DNA from: Odontesthes bonariensis
Lineage: Eukaryota > Chordata > Actinopteri > Atheriniformes > Atherinopsidae
DNA: 64,000 nt
Direction: 5' to 3'
Assembly (NCBI RefSeq): GCF_027942865.1
Contig: NC_134507.1
Span: 37,544,797 to 37,608,796 of the forward strand
Shown here: piece by piece, positions 1 through 12,383 of the stretch
Numbering within the stretch: position 1 is the first letter of the stretch
How the letters are laid out: each line of letters starts with the position of its first letter
Notes under the pieces: generated by a model
Told to the model about the DNA's origin: nothing
Seen by the model: the letters and a program-made list of their open reading frames with translations, nothing else
Database searches by the model: none
Position numbers and translations under genes: made by a program

Positions 1-1060
1 TATGGTGGGAAACCGCCCAAACTCGCCTTAACCATGGCCTGAACAGGCTAACGTTATGCCTGTTTGGTTCGTTAGCTAGCTAACTAATGCTAACGTTAGC
101 TAGTGAACGCTAACAGTCAGAGCAGTAATTAAAACATATTAACAAACATACTTGCTTGATAACTTACCTTATTTATTCTTCTTCAAAAGAATTTAAAAAA
201 GTGGACTCAGCAGGCTGCCCTCAGTGCCCCGGCCTGTGTGCTGGACTGCTGCGTTGCTGACATAGACCTAATATACTTTGCTGAGCGGGAGAGACTGAAT
301 GTCGCACCATGCACACTTCTTCTTCTTTGAATGCGCAGTGGGAGTGAGACTGTGTTGCTACTTATTGTTGAATGAGCTTCACTCTAAATAAAGTCATCTT
401 CACTGTAAACACTAAGTTTTTTGCATTTTTCACCATGCAACTAACTTTCACTTCATAAAAATCAGTCATAAGTGCATATGGTAATTAACCTAGTAAAGTT
501 AAGGAATGTATGTATGTCAGGGCAGATATTGGACTTTACAGTGAAGATGTATTGTATATAGATAATCCATGAGCCTAGTCAAGCGGTGAAGTTGTAAAGC
601 AATGAGATTGCTGAGATTTTCTCATGAGAATGAGAAAAGTGATCAGAGCTTCATCCTCTGTGGCTGGTTGACTGTTAGAGCTTCCAGCTGCCTCTAACTC
701 CCACACCTCAAAAAACAAATGTCCCTCACAGGGTAGACATCTCAGATGATGGTCTGACTGGGGTGGTTTATATAATCTACGTGTAGAACTGTTTGTGTTC
801 TACCACCCAGGTATAGACAATAGTGATCCATCAGCTACTGTTTATAACACTCTCATGCTCTCTCCTTCACAGTGACGGTGCTGCTGTCAACACAAATAAT
901 TATTAACTTCCGTCACAGAAATGGATGTTAATGACATGATTGTTATCCACAAGGACAATTCTTTCCAATTCTTCAAAAAAATACAGTTATATTTACTTCT
1001 GCGTCCTGCATGTCTTTTGTTAAAATCTGCCGATCACCCTGTGACACACACACACACTCT

Positions 1061-1599
1061 GGCTGTGTTCGAAACCACCTACTACATACTTGCAAACGGC
1101 ATACTCATCGATCTGACAGTATGCAGAGCGTTTACACACAGTGCACTTCACTCCTGCCCGAGCCGAAATCAGCCGGCCTGAAAAGCTGATTTCGCTTAAG
1201 CTATAAACTCTGTAAATATATAACTTTAGCAACATTTGAAACATTTTCAGGCGAGAAAATAGTCATTTAGACCCCCAAGGTGTTGAAAATCTGACAAAAT
1301 ACCAGCTATTTACAATTTTGTTCCCACGAATTCGGCGCTAAAGCTAGCCGCAGTGAGCAACGCACTTCCGGTTATGCCGTTTTGACTGCTCTCGTCCTGT
1401 TAACGGAATTTGACCGTTCAAATGGCGATGGGCAAAGTCACGTTACGTTGCATCTTGGGTAGTTTGAGTGTGACAAGTAACCTCATGATGAATACTAAAC
1501 ATTTCGGCGAATCTAGTATGCATCTAGTGTACATCCGGGAACTTAAAAAAGTATGACTAGTAGGAATAGTGGGAGAAGTAGGCGGTTTCGAACACAGCC
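1061..1599. mobile_element. Harbinger-like MITE, copy 1
   Basis: A 539 bp element with inverted ends GGCTGTGTTCGAAACC and its complement. The right arm of the inverted duplication lacks it and has only a (CA)n stretch there, so it inserted after the duplication. No clean target duplication is visible because it landed in CA repeats. It has no coding capacity. A second copy at 3409-3945 lies in the opposite orientation and has a 3 bp target duplication, which is why Harbinger is preferred. Confidence 0.75.
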
Positions 1600-1688
1600 A
1601 CAGACACACAGACACGAGGAAGTTAACCAGCTTGGGCTGCTGCTGATTGCTTGGCAGACATCTCTGTTTCTATTGGCTCTCAGTCTCC

Positions 1689-1772
1689 ATGTTTCTGATC
1701 CTGGACCTGTTGAGATGTCCCAGGCCATTGTTGGCTTTGATCCTCATACATTTAACTTTGTCCTGAGCGGGC
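1689..1772 (+). repeat. Dispersed snRNA-locus module, copy 1
   Basis: A segment running from CTGATCCTGGACCTG to AACTTTGTCCTGAG. It recurs inverted at about 26996-27075 and 33519-33590, and in the same orientation at about 45815-45895. It lies just upstream of the U2 promoter here and beside 5S genes in another copy. I do not recognise its family. Confidence 0.7.
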
Positions 1773-1779
1773 GGGAGTG

Positions 1780-1928
1780 CAAAGTTGTACCATCTGAAAA
1801 GGCTGAAGAGTGCTCACTGCAGCGGGTGGGCGGAGGTGCAAAGTGACGCTTTGTAGGCAAAAAAAGAGCACCGCCACAAGTGCGCATTGTGCCAGGAAGG
1901 GCGCTCGGACGTGAAACAGTGGAGGGTT
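1780..1928 (+). promoter_or_regulatory. U2 snRNA promoter (left copy)
   Basis: Sequence directly upstream of the U2 start. GC-box-like GGGCGG motifs followed by TGCAAAG (about 1768-1848) are candidate distal-element sites. GCACCGCCACAAGTGCGC at 1868-1885, that is -61 to -44, is the candidate PSE; its position and CACCG core match the U1 and U5 genes of this window. The same segment is inverted at 33353-33510. PSE position is established for vertebrate snRNA genes; the assignment here is inference. Confidence 0.55.
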
Positions 1929-1949
1929 ATCGCTTCTCGGCCTTCTGGC
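1929..1949 (+). pseudogene. U2 snRNA 5' stub (left copy)
   Basis: The first 21 bases of U2 (ATCGCTTCTCGGCC..., one T to C change) are followed directly by the LINE 5' UTR (CGACTATTTTATGCC). The rest of U2 is absent on this side because the LINE copy is truncated and rearranged downstream. Confidence 0.8.
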
Positions 1950-3202
1950 CGACTATTTTATGCCTTTTCGGCATTAAATTTTCTCGCTTTGGAGGTTCTT
2001 TTTTGCGTTCGATCAAAGTATTCCAAGTCGTTTGTAGTTGGAGTTCTTTGTAATCAAATTTTCTTGCATTACCCTTTTTTTTCCCCAGGTTTTTGCCTTT
2101 GAACGAGTTTCAGCTGAAACAGGGTCGGTGTGGGTGTTCTGTTTTTTTTTTTTTTTAGAGGAAGGTAAGTATCCTTTTTAGTACCTTTTTATCCACTTTT
2201 TACTCTTTTATTGGGCTTTTAGTGTGATATTTATTATTGTTCTTTTAAGCATTTTATTTAAAAACTGTTTGTGGTCCCTCCATCATGTCGACAAACTATG
2301 CTGGCATGAGGAGGCACCACAGCGCTAGATTTTTATTTAAAGAAAAAGAAGGAAAGCTTTTAGAGATGTCCAGATTGGACTTCTCTCGGAAGCTAATTCA
2401 AAACATATTGAACTTCAAGCCAGACGATTTGAATTGCATCCTGTCATTGCCTTTTAACAAAGGTTTCGATGTAAGTTTTCGCACTGCAGCTTTGCTGCAG
2501 GAGTTTTGGATGAGATTTGGTAATGTGCAAGCCCAGTTTTCTGCGTTTACTGTTGAGAAACTTACTGACAATACTCTGAAGACAGTAATTGTCAGAATGT
2601 TCAATGAAATGGTGAACGCAGAAGATATCTGTATATGGTTGGGAAGATTCTGCACTGTTAAAGGCCAGGCAATGAAGGTGAGGGATGTCGACGGCATCTG
2701 GAACTGCGCCTGGAGGGTCCCCATCCAACAATGGCAAGACCCCCAGGGCTTCCAGGGCCTGAAACATCTCCCATCAATGATTGTCTTGGGAGAAAACAGA
2801 GGCTACATCCACTACCAGGGACAGCCCAAACTCTGCAGCAAATATGGGGCACAGGCACCTGGTGTACTAATTGCAGAAAGTGCAATCTCTGTGGAGAATT
2901 AAACCACCTCTTCAGAGATTGCCCAAAATCCTTTGCCAACAAATTGAAATCCTTAAAAACGTGGGAAGGCAATGGAGGGCAGACGAGGCAGTTAACGAGC
3001 TACTTGAAACAGCTGGGCTGGAAAATTCAAACTTCCAGCCAAAACCTCTGAATGGTGGACAGCAGTCAGGTGAGGCCGAGGAGGGGGAGGGGCCTGCTAC
3101 ACCCCCACCAATGGAGAGTTCTGGAGAGAAGGAGGTGGTGCAGGCAGAAGGCGGAGCTAGTTCAGAATGTGAAGAAGTCCAATCACAGGATGATAGCGAG
3201 GA
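1950..3202 (+). mobile_element. Keno/Tx1-type LINE, left copy, 5' part
   Basis: 5' UTR and ORF1 of the same U2-inserted LINE that is nearly complete at 27779-33326. Similarity to the right copy stops at about 3202, where the Gypsy LTR begins. A later piece of the same LINE, the C-terminal part of the RT protein, resumes beyond the Gypsy element at 10989-11646. About 2.8 kb of LINE between these points is missing. Confidence 0.85.
2285..3202 (+). pseudogene. LINE ORF1 (CCHC zinc-knuckle protein), broken left copy
   Basis: The reading frame starts at ATG 2285 ([16 protein letters not shown]) and follows the intact 393-residue right-hand ORF1 closely for about 190 residues, then ends at 2902. 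Compared with that copy, about 70 bp is deleted around 2845-2865, which removes the first two CCHC knuckles and shifts the frame. The third knuckle and the acidic tail follow in another frame to about 3202, where the LTR element cuts it off. In the family, ORF1 is a nucleic-acid-binding protein of the LINE RNP. This copy is non-functional. Confidence 0.8.
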
Positions 3203-3204
3203 AG

Positions 3205-3999
3205 GTAATGGTGCGAAAAATAACAAAAGGATAAAGCAAACAATCCCAAAACACAATGCTGTTCTCACAAACCCAGCCAGGAACCAAAAGGGAAGAATTA
3301 ACAAAATAAGGCGGCTTAAAACCACTCCCACAGACGGCCAGGTGTGCGAGCTGCCGCAATCACTGCTGCACACTCCAATCAGATTCCTGGTTTGAGGGAG
3401 GAGACAAAGGCTGTGTTCGAAACCGCCTACTTCTCCTACTATTCCTACTAGTCATACTTTTTGAAGTTCCCGGATGTACACTAAATACATACTAGATTCG
3501 CCGAAATGTTGAGTATTCATCATGAGGTTACTTGTCACACTCAAACTACCCAAGATGCAACGTAACGTGACCCATCGCCATTTGAACAGGCAAATTCCGT
3601 TAACGGGACCAGAGCAGTCAAAACGGCATAACCGGAAGTGCGTTGCTCACTGCAGCTAGCTTTTGTAGTGCCGAATTCATGGGAACAAAATTGTAAATAG
3701 CCGGTATTTTGTCAGATTTTTAACACCTTGGGGGTCTAAATGACTACTTTCTCACCTGAAAATGTTTCAAATGTTGCTAAAGTTATATATTTACAGAGTT
3801 TATAGCTTAAGCGAAATCAGCTTTTCAGGCCGGCTGATTTCGGCTCGGGCAGGAGTGAAGTGCACTGTGTGTAAGCGCTCTGCATACTGTCAGATCGATG
3901 AGTATGCCATTTTCAAGTATGTAGTAGGCGGTTTCGAACACAGCCAAAGAAAGAGGGAGGAGAGAGACATGCCCAGCACAAGCCCCAGGGGCTGTGACA
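3205..3999 (-). repeat. Gypsy 3' LTR containing a MITE
   Basis: Matches the 5' LTR at 10739-10988 after removal of the 537 bp MITE at 3409-3945. In element orientation it begins TGTCACAGCCCC, directly after the purine tract. The inner boundary near 3205 is approximate. Confidence 0.8.
3409..3945. mobile_element. Harbinger-like MITE, copy 2
   Basis: A 537 bp element with ends GGCTGTGTTCGAAACC and its complement, flanked by AAA on both sides (3406-3408 and 3946-3948). The empty site is seen in the other LTR (GAGACAAAGAAAG near 10930), which confirms a 3 bp target duplication and supports PIF/Harbinger. It is inverted relative to copy 1 at 1061-1599. Confidence 0.85.
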
Positions 4000-5023
4000 C
4001 CCTCCCCCTTAAAAGAGGTTCAATATAGGGAACCGAAATATGTTTAAAACCTAGTAGGTACAACACACAACCAGCACTATTAAATGCTCAATGAAAAGTT
4101 ATCAAAAAAAACAAATCAGAGAAAAAACACTTGCCCCATTAGCAGTTTAAAGTCCAACCACTGCCATCTGCCCCCAGCACACCAAACTCTTGCTCCTCAG
4201 CAACAGAGATTTGCCTAGGATTTCTGTGAGCATTTAAGAGGAGCAAGACAGGAGGCAGGAACAGACACCGCAAGCGGAACTGGAAGGGGACATCAACCGA
4301 TCAAAGTTGTCCTAACACACCAGGTCCCTCGCCAACCCATACTTCTAATGGGCCGGAGAGAGGGCATCCGCCACCACATTCTCTGATCCTTTTATGTATC
4401 GGATGTCCAACCCATAAGACTGCAACATCAGAGACCATCGTATCAGTCTCTGGTTTGGACACTGCAAGGAGTTCAAAAAGGTTATTGGATTGTGATCCGT
4501 GTAGACCACCACGGGTGTGGTGCCTGAAAGTACATACACGTCAAAATGTTTCAAAGCCCATATCAAAGCTAGTGCCTCCTTTTCGATGATTGAATAATTT
4601 AGTTGGTAGGAGTTAAACTTTTTGGGGAAAAAAAACTCACTGGCTTATCAACACCCAGATCATCAACTTGCAATAGAACAGCACCTGCACCCACGTGACT
4701 CGCATCTACCTGCAGTGAAAAGGGGCGGTCAAACCGTGGTGCCTCAAGAACAGGAGCTGTACATAACAAGGCTTTAATGTTCTCAAAAGCCTGTTGACAT
4801 TCAGGGGTCCATATATACACTGCCTTTGCCTTCAAAAGGTTAGTGAGTTGCGATGCAACAGTGGAAAAATTGCGACAAAAACACCTGTAGTAACCCACTA
4901 ATCCAAGAAACCACAACAGTTCCTTTTTCGTGGTTGGTACCGGATAATTTTCAACCGGGCTCACTTTAGCAGCCACAGGACGGACGCACCCCTGACCCAC
5001 AACTTGGCCAAGATAAGTCACTA

Positions 5024-5741
5024 GCCCCTTTCATACTGCGACCTGCTATCTTAGCGGGTCCAAATTGCACCTTCGACCCGCGTCGAGCAATGTGGACGCT
5101 TGGCGTGTTGGTGACCCGTGTCGCCTGAAGCCGAGTTCAGGGGGCGTTGCCTAGTGGCAGAGCGTCACACGAAACACATAAAATGCTGGGCGTGTACAAT
5201 GACGTAGGCACAAGCCATGCGTCGGAGGTAGGGTTAAATACACCTGTCTGCATCAAATTTTTCAAACAAACGATGGCGGGACACGTTGAGATATCGTTTA
5301 TGCAATTGTATATGCAGTTCATGGAGATGTTACTTTACAGTGCGTCTTGCTGCGTGGGAAACCGCGCTCTCCCGTCTTTCTCTCCAGCCCTTCCAGCAGA
5401 GGTCCATCCTTCACCGTCCCCGACATGTGGTGGTAAATAACGTCCTCTGCTCGGGGGCTGAGGAGCTGTAAAACTTGTAAAACACTTGTCCTCACCTATC
5501 GCTGTTGTTCTGAATCAGCTGTCCATTCTGTCTTTTAAACTCCTCACGTCATGCCACGCCCACGTCCGACCCGCGTCGATTGCGTTCACACCAAACTCGG
5601 CTCGGCAAAAAGACTAGGGTCCGACGCGGGTCGAAAGGAGAGTCGAGTTGACGCGGCAGCCCGGGTCGGCAGTGTGAACGCAACAGCGGACACGTTAAAT
5701 TCGCGAATTAAACGCGGGTTATTCGGCAGTGTGAAAGGGGC
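5024..5741. mobile_element. TA-flanked non-autonomous DNA element inside the Gypsy element
   Basis: A 718 bp insertion with inverted ends GCCCCTTTCATACTGC and GCAGTGTGAAAGGGGC, flanked by TA on both sides (5022-5023 and 5742-5743). It is rich in CGACCCGCGTC-like motifs and has no convincing coding region. Superfamily is uncertain. Confidence 0.75.
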
Positions 5742-8700
5742 TACTGTCGCCCTGGCAAACTCACATTTTGAGAGGTTCACAGTGAGACAGGCCTCAGCCA
5801 AGCGACCGAACAGCGCCCTGATGCGCTCGACATGCTGAGGCCAAGTGTCAGAAAACACCACCAAGTCATCCAAATAGACAGCGCAACCCTCCAGGTCCCC
5901 CAGAACACGAGTCATAAGGCGTTGAAATGTCGCTGGCGCATTTCTCAAGCCAAAAGGCATAACCTTGTAAGAAAACAAAGCGTTCGGTGTCACAAATACA
6001 GAAATATCATGGGCCCGCTAAATTAAAGGGACCTGTCAGATCTAACTTACTTACAAACTTAGCATGACCAACCTCATCTACACAATCTTCCATATGAGGA
6101 AGTGGGAACGAGTCAGGTCTGGTGACAGCATTAACTTTCCTGATGTCAGTACAAATTCTTGGTGTGCCGTCTGCTTTGGGTACCGTGATGCAAGGCGATG
6201 CCCAGCTTGAGGAGGATGGCTCAGCTATGCCATTCTCCAACATATACTTAATTTCGGCATCCAGATACCTGCGTTTTTCAGCATTGACACGAAAAAAAAC
6301 GTTGACGAATAGGCTGAACATCTCCCACCTCAATATCGTGTTCAATAAGGAGGGTCTGAGTAGGCGTATCACCAAACAAACATGGAAAAGACCTAATCAA
6401 CTCTGCCAACTCTGCCCTTTCTAACTCTGGCAGATGTTGCAACAATGCCTCAAGGTTACAGAGAGCCTCAGAGTTTTTCAACCGCCCATGTGTTAATGCT
6501 TGATCCACAGCTGGTAACCCATCCGCCTCCACCTCACTCACCAACAAAGGTGTAGTGACCGCTGATGCTCTAGTCGCTAAACATGCTGGATGAGAATTCG
6601 CCGCGATAACCTGTGCACCATACCCAGGTGATTTTGACGCACGCTCATAATATGGTTTTAACAGGTTCACATGACACAATTGGGTGGTTTTCCTGCGCCG
6701 CTCTGGAGTCGAAATAAAATAATTTAAATCAGAAAGCTTCCTTAAAACTGTGCATGGGCCAGTAAATTTGGCTTGAAATGGTGAGCCTATGATGGGCAAC
6801 AGCGCCAGTACTCGATCACCAGGACTGAAAACCCACCGTTCCGTACGTCTATCATAGAGCTTTTTCATTTTTCCCTGCACATGCTCCATTTTCTCCCTGG
6901 CCAGTTCGCCAGCTGCATAAAGTCTACGCCGAAAACCATTCACATAGTCTAACAGGTTCCGGGGAGGGTCCTCCCCCATCCACTGGTCCCTCAAAATGGC
7001 TAACGGACCTTGTACAGTATGGCCGAACACCAAGTCATTTGGGCTAAACCCTGTACTCTCTTGAACTACTTCCCTAGCCGCAAGCATTAACCAGGGCAAA
7101 CCCTCCTCCCAGTCACCTTCCATTTGAATGCAATAAGAACGTAGCAACGACTTCAACGTTTGATGGAAACGTTCTAATGCTCCCTGACTTTGTGCATGAT
7201 ACGCAGATGCTTTGTTATGCTTGATGTTAAGCTGCTTCAACACTTGAGAGAAAAGGTGTGAGGAGAAATTGGAACCCTGGTCACTGAATGATTTTTGGAA
7301 TGCCAAATATAGAGATGAATTGTGACAACGCTCTCACCACCGACCTAGCAGTGATGGTACGCAACGGGTACGCTGCTGGATAGCTAGTGGCTTGGCACAC
7401 TACAGTGAGAAGATAGATAGTACCGGATTTCGAGTGAGGGAGGGGGCCGACACAGTCCACGATCACGTGCTCAAAAGGTTGATTGACTGCTGGAATTGAT
7501 AATAGAGGAGCAGGTTTTAGAGTCTGATTGGGCTTACTTGTTAGTTGGCATGTGTGTCAAGTTTTTATGTGTACCGATACGTCATGTTTCAACCGAGGCC
7601 AGAAAAAATGCCTCAGAATCCGGTCGTATGTCTTCCGAACACCAAGATGCCCCGACCCCTCATGAGCTAGTTTAAAAAAAAAAAAAACAGGTTCACAAAA
7701 CCTCTCAGGCAACACGATTTGGATAATCGGATCACCCACAAAACTCTGACCATGCGGGACCCATTTCCTTACCAACAGGTAGTCTTTAAGGAAATAGCCC
7801 CGAGCACTGCTCTCTATCTGGGCACCGGTTACCACCTGGTCAAACAAACCTTGCAGGGAACAATCAGCCTCTTGCTCCGCCTTCAACTCTTCCTGCAAAA
7901 CTGACAAGGGATAGTCAGACAAAGAAAACATAGATAACGACCCCACATTTTTATTTGATTCACACAGGCTGGAATTAAACTTATCCCCTGTCATAGCACG
8001 CGTTACAGCACATGCTGTGAACTCTTCAGGGAATGCTGATTGACTATCATCAGGCTGTTGTCTTACCACTGGCACCGTGTCCACCTCTAACTGTGGCGGC
8101 ACGTCAACCCACGCACAGGCACCAGCCAGGCCATTACCCAAAAGCACATTGACACCCTCCACTGGGAAAGCAGGACGCACCCCCACAACTGCTTGTCCCT
8201 GGAAAAGATCGGAGTACAACATGATGTTATGCACGGGAACTTGAAATACATTTAAACCCATACCCAACACAGGAATACAAGACCCAGTATCACTCTCACT
8301 GCTGAATGGCAAAACTGATGCTTTGATAAAAGTATCATAAGCAGCAGTGTCACGCAATATCTTTACTGGTACTTTTTTGTCACTCCCCACCAAAGACACA
8401 AAACCATCACTAACAAAATGTCTAACTTTCCAGTTCCGGACTTTGATGAGTCCCAACCTGAAACCCCTCCTTCACCACCAAAGGCAGCGAAGGTGGCACT
8501 GAGACAGCCATAGACACCCCTCTAGCCCTAGGTTGAGAGACAGACTGGTTAGAGTTTGACTTAGCCTTAAGAGCATAACAGTCAGCTTGTAAATAGCCCT
8601 TTTTATGACAGTAATTACAGGTTCTTTCCTCACGGCTACGAACACCATGATCCTCTGTAGCAACAACTTTAACTGAGCTACCCACTGCATATAAATCGGA

Positions 8701-10738
8701 ACGTGCCCCGTTTCCATGACCATTACCACCAGACAGGTGGTGCCGGCTAAACAGACGCCGCTCACTAAACCCACGTCTGTGCCTGAGCACATATTCATCT
8801 GCTAATGCCGCAGCGTTCGCAACTGTTTTCACTTTCTGGTCACTGATGTAATTAGCAATATGTTCAGGTAACGTGTTCTTAAATTGCTCGAGAACTATAA
8901 GTTCACACAACCCCTCATAATCACTGACTTCCAGCGCAGCAACCCAACGGTCAAAATGCCTCGCCAAATCACCCGCCAATTCCAAGTGGGTTTGCTTCTC
9001 GTTTTTCCGCCACGTACGAAAACGTTTGTGGTACGCCTCAGGCACCAACTCAAAAGCTCTTAACACTGCCTTTTTAACTAAGGTGTACTGCTTACTATCC
9101 TCTGAATTTAAACTTGCAAAGGCCTCTTGAGCTCTTCCAGTAAATACGCACTGCAACATCAATGTGCGCACAGACTCCGGCCAATTCCGGACCTCAGCAA
9201 CGCATTCAAAAAGAGAAAAGAATGTTTCTGAATCTTTTTCATTGAACTTTGGTACCAGGTGCAGATTGCGAAAAATGTCAAAGTCCTGATCATTCGACCC
9301 TGAAACCCCTGACCGACCACCAGTTACCCCAGCCTCCCCAGCTGCAAGTTTCCCCTGTTTTATCAGTTCCAGTTTAGTTTTCTCAATGTCAAGTCTGGAC
9401 TGCTCAATCTGCAACCTCTCCACCTCAATTCTCTCTTGGGACTTTAAAAAAAACAGCTCCCTCTGCTGCTCAAATGTTAAATTACCAGTTCCTTTATTAA
9501 AATGCTGGCCCAAACCATCACCAGATTCACCAGGCCACTTCTCCTCTGGATCCGGATGAGGCTCCTCCTCAGTCAGGGTCAGGATTCCTAAATCACTCAA
9601 GAAGGCTTTAATCTCAGACTTCAGTACCTCCTTATTTGACTTTTTATCATTAATCCCTATCTTGTAGTGGTCTGCTACTCGGAGTAACTGGTTTTTGGTG
9701 AATCTATTCAATAACTCTAAACTCGGAGCTTCCACAAACTCAGCAATGCTAGCCATCTCTAAGCTAGAAAAGTTCCCAACATACAAGCCAGGTCAATACT
9801 AATTAAGAAAAAGAGCAGTGAAAGGAAAAACACTCAGGCGCTCTAACCAGACCTGTGCTGCGTCACAAAGCAAGTGTAGCCAGTGTGCCAAAGGTCATCA
9901 CTGACCCCTACTCAGTGTGTGTCCCCCCCACTAACTAAACTGCCTAACCAAAACTAACCTAAACCAACTCAACCCTAGTCTTCAGGGGATCTGGCAGCGG
10001 GTATTTATGCACTGAAACCCACTGGTGTGGTGATGCGACCAGTCATCTGGCAACACCACCAAAACCATGGACATGCCCCCGAGACAACTGCTCTAACCGC
10101 CGTCACCCCACACTACGGACAGATGAGCAGATTACAAAGGGAAAATGCACTTAGCCTAACAGAGGGAACACACGGTCGAATGTGACACACCAACCAACAT
10201 TTACCCTGACAACCAGCCCAAAACAATAACAAACAGCGCGCATAAACTAAATTACCACAACACAAACTACCTTCAAACTAGAACCAAATCAACTTCAATA
10301 CCAAACCTTGCACTTCCTCAAAACAACCAGGTCAGAGTTTCAACCTACCCCCAACAATAGTACCACCAGGAGAAACTCCTCACCTAACCACTGAAGCCAT
10401 GCAAACTTCCAACAATCCCTCCCCCAGCAGGGCAGCGGGTAATCAGCACTCAGGTGCGCAGCAATCAAGCCACCACCAACAACCCCAAGCTCAGAAACTA
10501 CCCAATAAACTTTAGCAAATAGAACAAGGACAAGCCCCCAATTTGACACGACCTGGCTCAAAAGCCGTATCAAAAAGGAGGAAGCACACGGCTTGTAAGT
10601 TATAAGGAAATCAAATTTATTTAAACAATTCGAACTTAAGCTACAAATTCAACAAAAGTAAAACAATGGGATGTGGCAATCAGTCATCAGTAGTGTAATG
10701 GTGTTATGGAGCATAAATGTACTGCAAAGGTGTTGTAT

Positions 10739-10988
10739 GGTGCGAAACATAACAAAAGGATAAACCAAACAAACCCAAAACACAATGCTGTTCTCACAAA
10801 CCCAGCCAGGAACCAAAAGGGAAGAATTAACAAAATAAGGCGGCTTAAAACCACTCCCACAGACGGCCAGGTGTACGAGCTGCCGGAATCACTGCTGCAC
10901 ACTCCAATCAGCTTCCTGGTCTCAGGGAGGAGACAAAGAAAGAGGGAGGAGAGAGACATGCCCAGCACAAGCCCCAGGGGCTGTGACA
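10739..10988 (-). repeat. Gypsy 5' LTR
   Basis: Closely matches the LTR at 3205-3999 without the MITE. In element orientation it starts TGTCACAGCCCC at 10988. Beyond it lies LINE RT sequence rather than the LINE ORF1 sequence that flanks the other LTR, so the flanks do not form a simple insertion site. Confidence 0.8.
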
Positions 10989-11646
10989 CTAATCAGTTCT
11001 GTTTTAATCCCACCTAGGAAAGTGCTTTTAGACCTGGACCGAGCCATTTTTTATTTTCTGTGGGGCTCCAAGTGGGATAGACTGAGGAGAGATGTAATGA
11101 AGAAACAAACAGAGAAAGGAGGAAAGGTAGTGCCTGATTTTTATTTGTTTTTAGGAAGCAGATACACTACACTGCATATCCTACAGGCTACAGACCCATC
11201 CGGAAACCCCAAAACTAAAGCAATGACACGATTCTGGATGGGTTTTTACCTCAGAAGACTGAAGATTTTACCCACCTACCTAAAAGTGCCTGTGTCTTTT
11301 AGCCTGCCACCATCCTATGCTTTTATCCAGACGTTCTAAAAGCATTTTAACTTGGAGGCAGAGGAGTTGCATGTTTTAACAAACCACCGCTCTCTGATCT
11401 CTGTTGTGCAGGAGCGGGAACCAGTGAGTCCAGTGCGTGGGCTCGCGTTTGGCGAGCACTAAACAGTTTGGTGCAACGTCAACCATTCCGCTCTTCCAAA
11501 CAAACTCCGGGACCTGTCATGGATGGTGGCTCATGAGATCCTGCCAGTCAGGTCCGTTATGCACTCCTGGGGCATGTCAGCGATCTCAACCTGCCCGCGA
11601 CCTGGTTGTGGCGCGCCCGAGTCGGTGAGGCACCTGCTCTGGGATC
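10989..11646 (+). mobile_element. Keno/Tx1-type LINE fragment (end of RT region)
   Basis: Encodes the stretch after the RT core (SVLIPPRKVLLDLDRAIFYF) and into the zinc-binding C-terminal domain. It is collinear with 28513-29165 on the minus strand of the right copy. Around the TYLKVPVSF junction this copy has a lysine codon where the right copy has a stop, so it shows the ancestral state. Similarity ends near 11646, next to a hAT MITE, and the LINE 3' end is absent on this side. Confidence 0.85.
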
Positions 11647-11654
11647 TTAGAGAT

Positions 11655-12056
11655 TAGTGATGGGATTTTCGGGTCTTTTTCCAGATGCGGCTCTAATGGC
11701 TCGACTTACTGTGGAGAGCCGTCTCTTTCGGCTCCACAACGGCTCCCCATATATCCCCGTCTAGCACTGGCAGAAGCAGAGAAAAACGCGCAAGGAGAGG
11801 GAGAGTGAGAGTGAGGGGGAGGGAGATGGGAGAGACAGCGAGGCACCGGTCCGAAGGACAAAAAAAATGACGTGGGAAAAAAACTGTCGGCTCTGTGGCA
11901 CTGACAGGGAGGCAGAGAGACAGCGAGATACTGAAAGAAAAAAAAACGTCTCCCAAATAGGATCCCAAAATGGCTCCCATTATGGAGCTGGTTCCTGTCG
12001 TTCACTTCAAAGAGCCGGCTCTTAGAGCCGGATCGTTCGCGACCGACACATCACTA
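11655..12056. mobile_element. hAT-type MITE with 8 bp target duplication
   Basis: A 402 bp element beginning TAGTGATGGG and ending in CATCACTA, flanked by TTAGAGAT at 11647-11654 and 12057-12064. An 8 bp duplication and TAGTGATG ends are typical of hAT elements. Inner sequence has repeated GAGCCGGCTC motifs near the right end. No transposase. Confidence 0.9.
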
Positions 12057-12383
12057 TTAGAGATGGCAGCAAAAAGATGAAAAAAAAGAGCACATGTGAA
12101 CAATGAAGTGGATGTTGGCAAGTTTTGCTGAATACGGCAGCATGACTGCACTGGAGATATTAAGCCGTGAGGGTTTTCCTCAACTAAGAATTTTCCCAGT
12201 GTGGGTGGGTGTGGCTCTAGAGATGGGGCGAGTGGAAAAACTAAATAAATTTGTGCTCCAAGTTCCTTGGTTGTTGAAACAAGAACTGATCAGAAAGATG
12301 AAGAAAAGCCGGACTGTTTTAATCTGCAAGCTTTTCAGATTCAGGTTAGCTGCTGGCATGGCACAGCAGACAGTTGAATTTGC

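Larger units (their letters stand above)
1..3202. repeat. Left arm of a large inverted duplication
   Basis: The first bases match, in reverse complement, the bases ending at 34738, and the match runs inward through the U2 promoter, the U2 start and the LINE ORF1 to about 3202 (right arm 31988-34738). Identity looks high, with scattered single differences. The left arm has one extra MITE (1061-1599). Because the match begins at base 1, the arm may extend left of the window. Positions 1-1060 hold no gene I recognise; 60-110 is a run of GCTAGC/GTTAGC-like short palindromes. Confidence 0.9.
3205..10988 (-). mobile_element. Gmr1-like Ty3/Gypsy LTR retrotransposon (fossil)
   Basis: An LTR retroelement on the minus strand. 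LTRs lie at about 3205-3999 (3' LTR, interrupted by a MITE) and 10739-10988 (5' LTR). A purine-rich tract next to the 3' LTR, at about 4000-4012, fits a PPT. Parts in order along the minus strand: gag (about 9790-8430, with a SCAN-related capsid region and a zinc knuckle), protease-like region (about 8450-8000), integrase with its H2C2 zinc site (about 7700-6500), then reverse transcriptase and RNase H (about 6370-4350). Integrase before RT is the hallmark of the Gmr1 group. The element is broken, with several breaks, and a 718 bp DNA element sits inside it. The two LTRs differ by a few percent, so it is not recent, though they may stem from different insertions. Confidence 0.85.
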
